Positions 23,450-33,403 of a DNA stretch of 64,000 nt are shown piece after piece. Below the pieces are notes generated by a model. It was not told the DNA's origin, made no database searches, and worked only from the letters and a program-made list of their open reading frames with translations. How positions within the stretch are numbered: position 1 is the first letter of the stretch; each line of letters begins with the position of its first letter. Source of the DNA: Variovorax sp. PAMC26660 (GTDB lineage: Bacteria > Pseudomonadota > Gammaproteobacteria > Burkholderiales > Burkholderiaceae_C); NCBI RefSeq assembly GCF_014302995.1, contig NZ_CP060295.1:5199501-5263500 (forward strand), read 5' to 3'. Position numbers and translations under genes: made by a program.

Positions 23450-26359
23450 TCAGGCTTCTTCGGTTTCCTTGTAGTCGCCCACCGGCACGCAACTGCAGAA
23501 CAGGTTGCGGTCGCCATACACGTTGTCGACGCGGCCGATCGGCGGCCAGTACTTGGCCTTTTTGAGTTCGGCCAGCGGGAACGCGCCGAGTTCGCGCGAG
23601 TAGGGGTGCGCCCATTCCGTTCCGAGCAGGCTGGCCGCCGTGTGCGGTGCGTGCTTGAGCGGGTTGTCTTCCTTCGGCCACACGCCTTCTTCGATGCGGC
23701 GGATTTCGCCGCGAATGGCGATCATTGCGTCGATGAAGCGGTCGAGTTCGGCCAGCGGCTCGCTCTCGGTCGGCTCGACCATCAGCGTGCCGGGCACCGG
23801 GAAGCTCAATGTGGGCGCGTGGAAGCCGTAGTCGATCAGGCGCTTGGCCACGTCTTCGGCGGTGACGCCGCTGGTGTCTTTCAGTGGGCGCAGGTCCAGG
23901 ATGCACTCGTGCGCGACATGGCCGTTGGGGCTTGCGTACAGCGTGGGGTAGTGGTCCTTCAGGCGCGCGCTGATGTAGTTTGCGCTCAGGATCGCGGTTT
24001 CGGTCGCGGCCTGCAGGCCCTTGGCGCCCATCATGCGGCAGTACATCCAGCTGATCGGCAGCACGGCCGCGTTGCCCAGCGGCGCGGCCGAGACGGCGCC
24101 CACGCCGTTCGATGCCAAACCTGCCGTTGCATGGCCCGGCAGGTAAGGCACGAGGTCTTCGACCACGCAGACAGGGCCGACGCCGGGGCCGCCACCGCCG
24201 TGCGGAATGCAGAAGGTCTTGTGCAGGTTCAGGTGGCTCACGTCGCCGCCGAACTCGCCCGGCGCGGCCACGCCGACCAGCGCGTTCATGTTGGCGCCGT
24301 CCACGTACACGCGGCCGCCGTGTTCGTGCACCAGCTCGCACAGCTCCTTCACGCGGGTCTCGAACACGCCGTGCGTGCTGGGGTAGGTGATCATCACGGC
24401 CGCCAGGTTGGCGCTGTGCTTCTCGCAGGCACGCTTCAGGTCGTCCATGTCGACGTTGCCCTGCGCATCGCAGGCCGTCACCACCACCTGCAGGCCCACC
24501 ATCTGCGCGCTCGCGGGATTGGTGCCGTGCGCCGACGACGGAATCAGGCAGATGTTGCGATGGCCCTGGCCCTTGGCTTCATGGAAGGAGCGGATGGCCA
24601 GCAGGCCGGCGTATTCGCCTTGCGAGCCGGCATTGGGCTGCAGGCTGATGCCCGCGTAGCCAGTCGCTTCGCACAGCCAGGCGCGCAGTTGCGCGTCGAG
24701 TTGCGCGTAGCCCTGCAGCTGGTCGGCCGGTGCGAAGGGGTGGATGTTCGCGAACTCGGGCCAGGTGATCGGGATCATCTCGCTGGTCGCATTGAGCTTC
24801 ATCGTGCAGCTGCCCAGCGGGATCATGCTGCGGTCGAGCGCGAGGTCCTTGTCGGACAGGCTGCGGATGTAGCGCAGCATCGCGGTTTCGCTCTTGTGCG
24901 TGTTGAACACCGGATGCGTGAGGAAGGGGCTGGTGCGGCGCAGGTCTTCGGGGATCAGCGGCACGGCCTTGCCGGCAAGGTCGTCGAAGCGCGGCATCGG
25001 CGTGCCGGCGGGCACGAACAGGGCCCACAGCGTTTCGACGTCGGCGCGCGTGCTGGTCTCGTCCAGCGAGATGCCCAGGTGCTGCTGCAAACGTTGGCGC
25101 AGGTTGACGCCGGCGGCGTAGGCACGCTCGATGATCTTCGGCGTGTCGTCGTCGGTGCGGACGGTCAGCGAATCGAAGGCGGTGGTGTTGACCGGCTCGC
25201 GACCCATCTGCGCGAGGCCTTGCGCGAGGATGGCGGTGAGCGCCGCTACGCGCTGTGCGATGCGCGTCAGGCCATCGGGCCCGTGGTACACGGCGTACAT
25301 GCTGGCGACGACGGCCGGCAGCACCTGCGCCGTGCAGATGTTGGATGTGGCCTTCTCGCGGCGGATGTGTTGCTCGCGCGTTTGCAACGCGAGGCGGTAG
25401 GCGGGCTGGCCGTGCGTGTCGACGCTCACACCGACGAGGCGACCCGGCAGCGAGCGCTTGAACGAGTCGCGGCAAGCCAGGTAGGCGGCGTGCGGGCCGC
25501 CGTTGCACAGCGGCATGCCGAAGCGCTGCGTGGTGCCGCAGACGATGTCGGCATCGAACTCGCCTGGCGCGACGAGCAAAGTGAGTGCCAGCAAGTCGGC
25601 CGCGACGATGAAGGCGGCGTCGCACTGGTGCGCGTGGCCCGCGAGCGGTCGCAGGTCGTGCACGTGGCCGGTGGTGGCGGGGTATTGCGCGAGCACGCCG
25701 AAGAACTCGCCGCTCACCATCAGGTGCGGCAGCGTTTCGGACACGGTGCTCACCTTGACCTCGATGCCCAGCGGCGCGGCGCGCGTCTTGATGACTTCGA
25801 TGGTCTGCGGATGGCAGTCGCCCGAGACCAGGAACACGTTGCTTTTGCTCTTCACGCTGCGCTTGGCGAGCGTCATGGCCTCGGCGGCCGCCGTGGCTTC
25901 GTCGAGCATCGATGCGTTGGCGATGGCCATGCCCGTGAGGTCGCACACCATCGTCTGAAAGTTGAGCAGGGCTTCCATGCGGCCCTGCGAAATTTCGGCC
26001 TGGTAGGGCGTGTAGGCGGTGTACCAGGCGGGGTTTTCGAGCACGTTGCGCAGGATCACGCCCGGCGTGTGCGTGCCGTAGTAGCCCTGGCCGATGAAGC
26101 TCTTGAACACCTTGTTCTTCGACGCCATCGCCTTCAGTTCGGCCAGCGCATCGGCTTCGGTCACCGGTGCGGGCAGGCGCATGGGCCTGGTGCGGCGGAT
26201 GGCCGCGGGCACGATGCCGTCGATGAGTTCCGCCCGCGTCGCCGAGCCGATCACCGGCAGCATGCGCGCCTCGTCCGCCGCATCGATGCCGATGTGGCGG
26301 GCGAGAAATTCTTCGGCGTTCTCTAGTTCTTGCAAAGAGGGAAGGGCGGGAATCGGCAT
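23450..26359 (-). CDS. gcvP: Glycine dehydrogenase (aminomethyl-transferring), P-protein
   Basis: A 969-residue P-protein of the glycine cleavage system, full length for the single-chain form. It decarboxylates glycine and passes the aminomethyl group to the lipoyl arm of GcvH. The PLP lysine is K714 in [19 protein letters not shown]. The N-terminal half begins with [17 protein letters not shown] and the C-terminal half carries the cofactor site. It is the last gene of the riboswitch-controlled gcvT-gcvH-gcvP operon, 49 bases after gcvH. The opposite strand has a 961-codon open frame, which is only an antisense shadow. Confidence 0.98.
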   Translation of the reverse strand: MPIPALPSLQELENAEEFLARHIGIDAADEARMLPVIGSATRAELIDGIVPAAIRRTRPMRLPAPVTEADALAELKAMASKNKVFKSFIGQGYYGTHTPGVILRNVLENPAWYTAYTPYQAEISQGRMEALLNFQTMVCDLTGMAIANASMLDEATAAAEAMTLAKRSVKSKSNVFLVSGDCHPQTIEVIKTRAAPLGIEVKVSTVSETLPHLMVSGEFFGVLAQYPATTGHVHDLRPLAGHAHQCDAAFIVAADLLALTLLVAPGEFDADIVCGTTQRFGMPLCNGGPHAAYLACRDSFKRSLPGRLVGVSVDTHGQPAYRLALQTREQHIRREKATSNICTAQVLPAVVASMYAVYHGPDGLTRIAQRVAALTAILAQGLAQMGREPVNTTAFDSLTVRTDDDTPKIIERAYAAGVNLRQRLQQHLGISLDETSTRADVETLWALFVPAGTPMPRFDDLAGKAVPLIPEDLRRTSPFLTHPVFNTHKSETAMLRYIRSLSDKDLALDRSMIPLGSCTMKLNATSEMIPITWPEFANIHPFAPADQLQGYAQLDAQLRAWLCEATGYAGISLQPNAGSQGEYAGLLAIRSFHEAKGQGHRNICLIPSSAHGTNPASAQMVGLQVVVTACDAQGNVDMDDLKRACEKHSANLAAVMITYPSTHGVFETRVKELCELVHEHGGRVYVDGANMNALVGVAAPGEFGGDVSHLNLHKTFCIPHGGGGPGVGPVCVVEDLVPYLPGHATAGLASNGVGAVSAAPLGNAAVLPISWMYCRMMGAKGLQAATETAILSANYISARLKDHYPTLYASPNGHVAHECILDLRPLKDTSGVTAEDVAKRLIDYGFHAPTLSFPVPGTLMVEPTESEPLAELDRFIDAMIAIRGEIRRIEEGVWPKEDNPLKHAPHTAASLLGTEWAHPYSRELGAFPLAELKKAKYWPPIGRVDNVYGDRNLFCSCVPVGDYKETEEA

Positions 26360-26408
26360 GGCGGTGAAGGCTTGGGGAGAAGAAGGAAAGGCGGGGGAAC
26401 GCGGTGGA

Positions 26409-26780
26409 TCAGGATTCGGCGGCGAACTTGTCGTAGGTGGCCGAGTCGAGCAGCGCGTCGAGTTGCGCGGGTTCGCTCAGCTTGACCTTGAAGAACCAGC
26501 CGCTGGCCAGCGGGTCGCTGTTGGCAAGCGACGGATCGGCGCGCAGCGCTTCGTTCACTTCGGTGATCTCGCCCGACACGGGCATGAACACGTCGGCGGC
26601 GGCCTTGACCGATTCGACGACGCCGGCGACTTCGCCTTGCGCAAAGGTCTTGCCGACTTCAGGCAGGTCGACGAACACCACGTCGCCCAGCGCGTCCTGC
26701 GCGTGCAGGGTGATGCCGACGGTGGCGGCACCGCCCTCGGCCAACACCCATTCGTGGTCCTTGGTGTACTTGATGCTCAT
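26409..26780 (-). CDS. gcvH: Glycine cleavage system H protein
   Basis: A 123-residue lipoyl carrier that shuttles the aminomethyl group between the P and T proteins and is re-oxidised by lipoamide dehydrogenase. The lipoylated lysine is K59 in [18 protein letters not shown]. The N-terminus KYTKDHEWV is typical. It lies between gcvT and gcvP, and AGGAG precedes the ATG. Confidence 0.98.
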   Translation of the reverse strand: MSIKYTKDHEWVLAEGGAATVGITLHAQDALGDVVFVDLPEVGKTFAQGEVAGVVESVKAAADVFMPVSGEITEVNEALRADPSLANSDPLASGWFFKVKLSEPAQLDALLDSATYDKFAAES

Positions 26781-26840
26781 GGGAAAACTCCTCGTGGAAA
26801 AAATGAATCGGGGTGCAGAGCCTAGCCGGGTCTGCAGTGT

Positions 26841-28013
26841 TCAGCCGCGGTAGTAGCGGGTCGGCACGAAAGGCATGGTCGAGACTTCCATCGGCACGGG
26901 CTTGCCGCGCACGATGGCCTGCACGCGCGTGCCGGGTTCGGCAAAGGCGGTGGCCACATAGCCCATGGCGATGCAGCGGTCGGCCGTCGGGCCGAGCAGG
27001 CCGCTGGTGACGACGCCGATGTCCTGGCCCTCGAAGGACTGCAGCACCGTGCCGTCGCGCACCGGAATGCGCTCGAGGGCGACAAGGCCCACGCGCTTGC
27101 GCTTGAGCGTGTCGTGGTCGGTGTGGCCGGCGGCCCCTGCCGTGACTGCGGCGAGCTGCGCCAGGATCTTGGCCGCGCCCGGAAAGCCGCCTTCGCGCGC
27201 GCCGCCCGCGCGGCGCACCTTCTGCATCGCCCAGTTGAGCGAGGCCTCGACCGGCGTGGTCGTGGTGTCGATGTCGTTGCCGTACAGGCACAGGCCGGCT
27301 TCGAGCCGCAGCGAATTGCGCGCACCGAGGCCGACGGGCTTGACCTCGGACTGGGCCAGCAGCAGGCGGGCCAGAGCGTCGGCATCTTTGGCGGCCACCG
27401 AAATCTCGAAGCCGTCTTCGCCGGTGTAGCCGCTGCGGGTGATGAAGGCGGCAATGCCGCCGATCTGCACCGCGCCGCCGGTCATGAACACGAAGCGCTC
27501 GATGCCGGGCGACAGCCGCGCCAGCGTGGCGGCGGCCTGCGGGCCTTGCAGCGCGAGCAGCGCGTGGTCGGGCAGGGGCTGAACGTCGCAGCGCGCGCCG
27601 ATCTGGCGCTGGATGTGGGCGATGTCGTCCACCTTGCAGGCGCCGTTCACGATCACGAAGATCGAGCCGTTGCCTTCGTTGAAGAACATCAGGTCGTCCA
27701 GGATGCCGCCTTCGTCGTTCAGCAGCAGGCCGTAGCGCTGCTTGCCGGCGGGCAGGTCGATCACGTCGACCGGCATCAGGGTCTCGAAGGCGGCGGCCGC
27801 GTCGGGCCCGACCAGGCGCAACTGGCCCATGTGCGAAATGTCGAACAGGCCGGCCGCGTCGCGCGTGTGCTTGTGCTCGGCCATCAGGCCGGCGGGGTAT
27901 TGCACCGGCATCGAGTAGCCGGCGAAGGGGACCATGCGGGCGCCGAGTTCCACGTGCAGGTCGTAGAGCGGCGTCTTGAGAAGTTGGGCGTCGGAAGCGG
28001 AGGAAGCGGCCAC
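26841..28013 (-). CDS. gcvT: Glycine cleavage system T protein (aminomethyltransferase)
   Basis: A 390-residue T-protein that releases ammonia and transfers the one-carbon unit to tetrahydrofolate. Recognisable parts are LYDLHVELGARMVPFAGYSMP at the N-terminus (given in shorter form HVELGARMVPFAGYSMPVQY), LFDISHMGQ, ISRSGYTGEDGFE-like FITRSGYTGEDGFEIS and the folate-site region GARNSLRLEAGLCLYGND. A GTG start is chosen because TTTGGAG stands six bases before it and the conserved region follows; 15 further open codons upstream would run into the riboswitch. First gene of the operon. Confidence 0.97.
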   Translation of the reverse strand: MAASSASDAQLLKTPLYDLHVELGARMVPFAGYSMPVQYPAGLMAEHKHTRDAAGLFDISHMGQLRLVGPDAAAAFETLMPVDVIDLPAGKQRYGLLLNDEGGILDDLMFFNEGNGSIFVIVNGACKVDDIAHIQRQIGARCDVQPLPDHALLALQGPQAAATLARLSPGIERFVFMTGGAVQIGGIAAFITRSGYTGEDGFEISVAAKDADALARLLLAQSEVKPVGLGARNSLRLEAGLCLYGNDIDTTTTPVEASLNWAMQKVRRAGGAREGGFPGAAKILAQLAAVTAGAAGHTDHDTLKRKRVGLVALERIPVRDGTVLQSFEGQDIGVVTSGLLGPTADRCIAMGYVATAFAEPGTRVQAIVRGKPVPMEVSTMPFVPTRYYRG

Positions 28014-28067
28014 GGGGCACTCCAAAGGGGCAGTCGAAATCCATGGCTGCAACGCCACGGGCTACCC

Positions 28068-28263
28068 CTGCTGTCCTCTTTACCTGAGAGATTCGCCCCA
28101 CGATCGGGGTTTGCTCCTTCGGTGGGCCGGTGCAATGCATGCAACGGCCTCTCTCCAGCAAGGAAACGCCGGTTTGCACTGGCGCCTTGTCAGTCCTTTT
28201 GCCTGAGCGTTCGGGAATCCCCTGCGCCTTCGGCGGCCCCGTCGTGCGGGGCTCTCTCCTGAC
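28068..28263 (-). promoter_or_regulatory. Tandem glycine riboswitch (gcvT RNA) upstream of gcvT
   Basis: Read leftwards, the leader has two aptamers. The first starts GGAGAGAGCCCC, contains CGCCGAAGGCGCA and ends CTCAGGCAAAAGGAC; the second starts CTGGAGAGAGG, contains CACCGAAGGAGCAAAC and ends CTCTCAGGTAAAGAGGAC. These are the conserved elements of the cooperative two-domain glycine riboswitch. It ends about 55 bases before the gcvT start, so it most likely turns on the operon when glycine is high. Confidence 0.96.
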
Positions 28264-28305
28264 CCGGGCGAGTGTAGTGGATCGCGCGGACCGCAGCTTC
28301 AGGCT

Positions 28306-28872
28306 TCAGTGCACGACCTCGGCCGGCGGCAGCAACCGGTCGATGCGCTCGCGCAGCGATTCGGCGCGCTCGGGGCCGGCGGTTTTCTCGATTTCGCTGA
28401 GCATCAGCGCGGCGATGGTCAGCATGGCCTCGCGGTCGCGGGCTTCGCGCAGGGCGTCGCGCATCTGCAGCGCGAACTTCGGATCGCGCCGCACGAACAT
28501 GCGCTCGCAGATGTCGAACAGGAACATGCGCGTGGTTGCCAGCGAACGCTTGCCGTCGAAGGTGTCGGTGGAGGTTGCGATGCGGATCGGCTCGGCGGCG
28601 GCCAGCGGGGCGGGCTGCGCAGCCGCAGCGGCCTGGGCTGTCGCTTGCGCGGCGGCAACGGCGGCGGCGGCTTGCGGGTCTTCCAGATAGCCCCGCTGCA
28701 CCAGCGTGTGGATCGCCTGCTCGGCTTCGCCACGGTTCGTGAAGAGCGGGCTGAAGTCGGTCAGCGAGCGCCGACCGTCGGCCATCAGCAGCAGCGCGCG
28801 CTCACGCTGGCTGAGCGTGCGCTGGCCGCCCTGGAGTTCGTCGCGCGCCTTGTCGGTCTTGGTGGGAAACAT
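28306..28872 (-). CDS. Soluble protein with N-terminal winged-helix-like region, function unknown
   Basis: A 188-residue protein. Residues 15-60 (RTLSQRERALLLMADGRRSL, then AIHTLVQRGYLE) look like a winged helix; an Ala/Gln-rich linker follows, then a helical domain with FDICERMFVRRDPKFALQMR. This resembles conserved hypothetical proteins of Comamonadaceae. ATG at 28872 is preferred; a GTG three codons earlier is possible. The gene is transcribed leftwards from upstream of the riboswitch region, so its transcript reads towards the gcv leader, but no functional tie is evident. Confidence 0.7.
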   Translation of the reverse strand: MFPTKTDKARDELQGGQRTLSQRERALLLMADGRRSLTDFSPLFTNRGEAEQAIHTLVQRGYLEDPQAAAAVAAAQATAQAAAAAQPAPLAAAEPIRIATSTDTFDGKRSLATTRMFLFDICERMFVRRDPKFALQMRDALREARDREAMLTIAALMLSEIEKTAGPERAESLRERIDRLLPPAEVVH

Positions 28873-28983
28873 GGCAGCCACAGCTTTCGGAGGTCGAGGG
28901 CTGCAGCATCGTGGCCGGCGGTGACATCTTCATGAACCTATTTCCCTTACAGGGGAAAAATCGTCGCCGGCTCTTGGCGCGGG

Positions 28984-29484
28984 TCAGGCGCCGATGCTTT
29001 CCTTGCGGATCAGCCACTGGTTGCCCACGCGCTGCAGCTCCAGCGTCTTGCGGTCGGTGTGGTTCAGCTTGTCGGCGCGGTAGACCTGCTTGAAGCGGGC
29101 GCTGGCGGTCTGGCCGTTGACGCTGATCACCAGGTCGTCGATGGTCACGCTGATCTTCGACTTGCCCGTGATGCGGGCGCGGCGATCGGCTTCCCAGCGC
29201 TTGCGGTCCTGGTTGCGGGCTGGCGTGAAGTCGGGCGCGTAGGCTGCAAGGTAGCGGTCCACGTCGCGGGCGGACCAGGCTGCGGCCCAGGCGCGCACGG
29301 CGGTTTCCACTTCGGCGATGCCGGCAGTGGGCGCCGCCGCAGGTGCCGCGGCGGGTGCCGGTGCCGGCGTCGCTGCCGCAGGCGTTGCCGGGGCGGCTGG
29401 CGTCGTGGGCGCTGCCGGCGTGGCAGCAAAGGCTGCCGTGGACAGCAGGCCCCCGGCAAGAAGACAGGTGACGAATCGATTCAT
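28984..29484 (-). CDS. Exported NTF2-like (SnoaL-type, Cds6 C-terminal-like) protein
   Basis: A 166-residue periplasmic protein with a signal peptide (ends near AAFAATP), an Ala/Pro-rich linker to about residue 52, and a domain starting IAEVETAVRAWAAAWSARDVDRYLAAYA. The ending RKTLELQRVGNQWLIRKESIG fits the NTF2-like C-terminal domain seen in Cds6-type proteins associated with L,D-transpeptidases. The fold is well supported; the role is unknown. Confidence 0.8.
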   Translation of the reverse strand: MNRFVTCLLAGGLLSTAAFAATPAAPTTPAAPATPAAATPAPAPAAAPAAAPTAGIAEVETAVRAWAAAWSARDVDRYLAAYAPDFTPARNQDRKRWEADRRARITGKSKISVTIDDLVISVNGQTASARFKQVYRADKLNHTDRKTLELQRVGNQWLIRKESIGA

Positions 29485-29572
29485 GGCGCGGTTTCCCTCT
29501 TTGTCAGTTATCAGCGTCGAACGCGACGCCGATTCTGGCAGTGAATCCGCTGTGGGCCGAACCGGCGCCCGT

Positions 29573-30766
29573 TCAGGCGGTCGCGGCCCCTTCGAGGTCG
29601 ACCGGCGCGATCACCGGTGCCCGGTTGCGCAGCCGCAAGGCCAGCACGGTCGCGACGCACAGCACGCAGAGCACCGCGGTCAGCGTGACACCCAGGCCGC
29701 GCGCATCCGACAGCATGCCGAACAGCGGCGACACCAGCCCGCCCACCGACAGCGCCAGCCCGAGCGTGATGCCGCTGGCCGTGGCCGGGTTGCGCGGCAG
29801 GTAGTCCTGCGCCAGCGTGACCTGAGCCGCGAACGGCAGGAACATCGCCAGGCCGAGCAGCGCGGTACAGGCCAGCGCCCAGCCGGCCGTCGGCGCGAGC
29901 ACAAGGCATGCAAGGGCCGGCAATGCCAGCAGGTAGCCGCTGCGGATCGTGCCCATGCGGCCGAGGCGGTCGCCGAGCCAGCCGCCGAGCAGCACGCCCA
30001 CCGCACCCGAGGCGGTGAAGCAGGTGAGTGCCGCAGCGCCCTGGAAGGTGGTGCCATGCAGGTCACGCGTGATGCGCAGCGAGAGCATCGACAGCACCGT
30101 CACATAGGGAATCGACCAGCCCACGATGGTTGCCACCAGCAGGCTGAAGGCGCGCCAGTCGTTATGGGGCTTCAACAGCTCGCTGCCGGCCTGCTTCCTG
30201 GCTAACGCTGCCGCTGCGGCGCCCGCGCCGCGCCGCGCATTGGCCACCACCCACACCACGCCCATCGCCACCGCCGGCACGCCCAGCAGGTAGCTGCGCG
30301 ACAGGCCACCGCCGCCGACCACCGTGGCCGCCAGCACCGGCGCGAACGAGGCGCCGATGGTGCCGCCCACCGAGAACACGCTCATCGCCTTTTGCGACGC
30401 GCCGCCGGCCGCGCGCGCCGCCACCGTCGCGGGCGGGTGGTACGCCGCAATGCCCAGCCCGCACAGCGCAATGGCGATCCAGGTCAGCAGGTAGCTCTGG
30501 CTGATGCCCGCCAGCACCACGCCCAGCGCCGCCACCAGAAAGCCCACCGGCACCAGCCAGCTGCGCGGATGGCGGTCGGCGTACAGGCCGAACAGCGGCT
30601 GCACCACGCTCGACAGCCCGGTGGCCGCCAGCATCAGCCCGCTCACGGCCGTGTAGCTGTAGCCGCGTTCCAGCACCATGAAAGGCAGCAGGGCGGGCAC
30701 GAGGCCCTGATAGAGGTCATTGACGGCATGGGTGCCGGTGAGCAGCCCGAGTCGGCGCTTGTTCAT
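29573..30766 (-). CDS. MFS transporter, fosmidomycin-resistance (Fsr)-like
   Basis: A 397-residue inner-membrane protein with about twelve hydrophobic segments. The N-terminus GTHAVNDLYQGLVPALLPFM and the loop GLYADRHPRSWLV match the Fsr branch of the major facilitator superfamily (NDLYQG is its hallmark). Members export drugs or small metabolites. The gene is divergent from an AraC-type regulator with 95 bases between the starts, so it is probably its target. Confidence 0.85.
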   Translation of the reverse strand: MNKRRLGLLTGTHAVNDLYQGLVPALLPFMVLERGYSYTAVSGLMLAATGLSSVVQPLFGLYADRHPRSWLVPVGFLVAALGVVLAGISQSYLLTWIAIALCGLGIAAYHPPATVAARAAGGASQKAMSVFSVGGTIGASFAPVLAATVVGGGGLSRSYLLGVPAVAMGVVWVVANARRGAGAAAAALARKQAGSELLKPHNDWRAFSLLVATIVGWSIPYVTVLSMLSLRITRDLHGTTFQGAAALTCFTASGAVGVLLGGWLGDRLGRMGTIRSGYLLALPALACLVLAPTAGWALACTALLGLAMFLPFAAQVTLAQDYLPRNPATASGITLGLALSVGGLVSPLFGMLSDARGLGVTLTAVLCVLCVATVLALRLRNRAPVIAPVDLEGAATA

Positions 30767-30861
30767 TCGATCGCTTCCTTGATTGATTTCCTGAGAGGAA
30801 AGGCATCGTAGGAAGGCGTGCGAAGATGTTCTCGCTACGAATCAACAAGCATCGTCGAGAA

Positions 30862-31647
30862 ATGGACAAACTGAATCTGCGCCCCGAACAAGGCGAGTCG
30901 ACCCCGCGGGCCGTCGCGGTGCTGGCGACCGACCCCGATGGCGACGCCTTCATTCCGCCGCACACGCACCGGCGCGGCCAGCTCATCCATGCGATCTCGG
31001 GTGTGATGATCGTCGGCGCCGTGGCCGGCAGTTGGGTGGTGCCGCCCGGTCGTGGCGTCTGGGTGCCGCCGGGCATGGAGCACCAGATCCGCATGGCGGG
31101 CGAGGTGAAGATGCGCACCGTCTTCGTCGAGCCCGGCACGCGCGCCGACATCGGGCGCGAGTGCCGCGTGATCCGCGTGGGCGCATTGCTCAGGCAACTG
31201 ATCGTCACGGCCGTGTCGCTGCCGCTGGACTACGCGCCGGGCAGCCGCGACGAGCGCGTGATGGAGCTGATCCTCGATGAGATCGAGGCCGCGCCCGCGC
31301 TGTCGCTGCACGTGCCGATGCCGCGCCACGCCCGGCTGGCGGTGCTGTGCGAGGAACTGGTGCGCGACCCGTCGCTGCCCGCGACGCTCGACGACTGGGC
31401 GCTGCGGCTGCACATGAACACGCGCACGCTGGCGCGCCTGTTCCAGCGCGAGACCGGCATGAACTTCGGCGCGTGGTGCCGGCAGGCGCGGCTGTTGTTG
31501 AGCCTGCCGCAACTGGCGGCGGGTGCGTCGATCCTGGAGGTGGCGTTGGCGCATGGCTACGAGAGCCCGAGCGCCTTCACCGCGATGTTCCGGCGCACGC
31601 TGGGCATGCCGCCCAGCGTGTACCTGCGCCGCGACTACTTGGCGTAG
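30862..31647 (+). CDS. AraC-family transcriptional regulator with cupin sensor
   Basis: A 261-residue regulator. The N-terminal cupin is visible as HTHRRGQLIHAISGVM and PPGRGVWVPPGMEHQI; the C-terminal double helix-turn-helix as LDDWALRLHMNTRTLARLF and ILEVALAHGYESPSAFTAMF. This is the arrangement of small cupin-AraC regulators that control adjacent efflux carriers. ATG at 30862 is chosen because the earlier start lacks a ribosome binding site. Its last 13 bases overlap the end of the converging dctM gene. Confidence 0.88.
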   Translation: MDKLNLRPEQGESTPRAVAVLATDPDGDAFIPPHTHRRGQLIHAISGVMIVGAVAGSWVVPPGRGVWVPPGMEHQIRMAGEVKMRTVFVEPGTRADIGRECRVIRVGALLRQLIVTAVSLPLDYAPGSRDERVMELILDEIEAAPALSLHVPMPRHARLAVLCEELVRDPSLPATLDDWALRLHMNTRTLARLFQRETGMNFGAWCRQARLLLSLPQLAAGASILEVALAHGYESPSAFTAMFRRTLGMPPSVYLRRDYLA

Positions 31648-32912
31648 ACCAGGTCGCGCAGCGCCAGCGAGACCCACGGCACGTAGGTGATCACCATCAG
31701 GCACGCCATGATCACCAGCACGAAAGGCACGAGGTGCTTGACGATGCGGTCCAGCGATATGCGCGCCACGGTGCAGGCCGCGAACAGGTTCACGCCGAAG
31801 GGCGGCGTGATCATGCCCAGGGCCAGGTTCACCACCATGATCAGCCCGAAGTGCACCGGGTCGATGCCGAAGTGCACCGCCACCGGCGCCAGGATCGGCG
31901 CGAGCACGATGATCGCCGCGCTGGTCTCGATGAACATGCCGATCACGAACAGCGCCGCGTTCACGCCCAGCAGGAACATCGCCGGCGACTTCAGCACTTC
32001 CTGCAGCCAGTGGCCAATGGCGTCGGGCACGCCCGCGCGGGTGATCAGGAACGCGAACAACCCCGCGTTGGCGATGATGAACATGATCACCGCCGACGAC
32101 ATCACCGACTTGCGCAAGATCGTGTACAGGTCCTTGGGCTTGATCTCGCGGTAGATCACCATGCCCACCACCAGCGCGTAGAACACCGCCACGGCGGAGG
32201 CCTCGGTCGGCGTGAAGACGCCGCCGTAGATGCCGCCAAGGATGATCACCGGCATCAACAGCGCCCAGCCGGCCTGCCACAGCGCGCGGCCGAAGGGCAT
32301 GCGGCCTTCGCCGTCGGTCTTGCCCCAGCCCTTCCACTTGCAGTAGACCCACACGAACAGCATCAACGCCAGGCTGATCAGGATGCCGGGGCCGAAGCCC
32401 GCAATGAACAGCTCGCCGATGGACACTTCGGCGCTCACGCCGTAGAGGATCATCGGGATCGACGGCGGAATGATCACGCCCAGCTCCGCGCTCGTGGCCT
32501 GCAGGGCCGCTGCGTACGAGGTGGGGTAGCCGTGCTTGATGAGCGCCGGGATCAGGATGGCGCCGATCGCGAAGGTGGTGGCCACCGACGAGCCCGAGAC
32601 CGCCGCGAAGATCATGCAGGTGAGCACGCAGGTCATTGGCAGGCCGCCCTGCACACCGCCCACGATGCTCTTGGCGAACTCCACCAGCCGGCGCGAGATG
32701 CCGCCGGTTTCCATCAGGTTGCCGGCCAGGATGAAGAACGGAATGGCCGCCAGCGGAAACTTGTTGATCGAATTGAACATCTCCTTCACGGAGATCAGCA
32801 TGTTGGCGTTCGACACCTGGATGCCCAGGATCGACGCCAGCCCGATGGAAACCGCCACCGAGACCGACAGTGCAAAACACAGCACCATCGTTGCGACCAT
32901 CATCACACTCAT
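31635..32912 (-). CDS. dctM: TRAP transporter large permease
   Basis: A 425-residue DctM-type permease with about twelve membrane segments, for example FPLAAIPFFILAGNLMETGG near the N-terminus and GMITPPFGVNLFAAC near the C-terminus. It is the ion-coupled channel of a tripartite ATP-independent periplasmic transporter. Its start overlaps the stop of the small permease as ATGA, so the two are translationally coupled. Confidence 0.95.
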   Translation of the reverse strand: MSVMMVATMVLCFALSVSVAVSIGLASILGIQVSNANMLISVKEMFNSINKFPLAAIPFFILAGNLMETGGISRRLVEFAKSIVGGVQGGLPMTCVLTCMIFAAVSGSSVATTFAIGAILIPALIKHGYPTSYAAALQATSAELGVIIPPSIPMILYGVSAEVSIGELFIAGFGPGILISLALMLFVWVYCKWKGWGKTDGEGRMPFGRALWQAGWALLMPVIILGGIYGGVFTPTEASAVAVFYALVVGMVIYREIKPKDLYTILRKSVMSSAVIMFIIANAGLFAFLITRAGVPDAIGHWLQEVLKSPAMFLLGVNAALFVIGMFIETSAAIIVLAPILAPVAVHFGIDPVHFGLIMVVNLALGMITPPFGVNLFAACTVARISLDRIVKHLVPFVLVIMACLMVITYVPWVSLALRDLVYAK

Positions 32913-33403
32913 TGCGCGGTCTCCAGTTCGAGCCGCTTCGGGTCGAGAAAATTACCAATGATGCCGAACACGCAGAACAGCGAACCCACCGGCAGCGCCA
33001 GGTACGACCACATCATCGAGAGGCTTTCGAGGCCGGCCATCGACTGCACGCGCCCGCGCATGGCGTAGTCCCAGCCCCACCACAGCACGATCAGCATCAG
33101 CGCCAGCGCGGCGATGCTCACCACCGCGTCGAGCACGCGGCGCATGCGCGGCGGGCTCCAGCGGTAGAGCACGTCCACGCTCACCATCGCGCCCTGCCGA
33201 AACGCCATCGGAATGCCAAGGAACACCATCCAGATGAGGCTCACGCGGATCAGGATCTCGCTCCATTCGGCCGGTTGTTCCAGCACGAAGCGGGTGACGA
33301 TCTGGAACACGCCCAGGGCCGATGCAACGACCAGCATCAGGCAGGCCAGGACCATCGAGACGCCGGTGGTCCAGCGCTCGATGCCAAGGAATCGTTCTTT
33401 CAC
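32909..33403 (-). CDS. dctQ: TRAP transporter small permease
   Basis: A 164-residue DctQ-type subunit with four membrane segments; VTRFVLEQPAEWSEILIRVS is the typical first-loop motif (short form EQPAEWSEILIRVSLIWMVF). It bridges the periplasmic receptor and the large permease. The GTG start overlaps the stop codon of dctP (GTGA). Confidence 0.93.
   Translation of the reverse strand: MKERFLGIERWTTGVSMVLACLMLVVASALGVFQIVTRFVLEQPAEWSEILIRVSLIWMVFLGIPMAFRQGAMVSVDVLYRWSPPRMRRVLDAVVSIAALALMLIVLWWGWDYAMRGRVQSMAGLESLSMMWSYLALPVGSLFCVFGIIGNFLDPKRLELETAQ

Noticed and set aside
23441..26326. 961-codon open frame on the plus strand
   Set aside because: It is exactly antisense to gcvP, is rich in His, Arg, Gln and Val as antisense frames in such DNA are, and has no recognisable domain.
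30835..32958. Minus-strand open frame of about 700 codons over the TRAP permease and AraC gene
   Set aside because: Shadow frame of dctM and araC with no membrane or domain features of its own.
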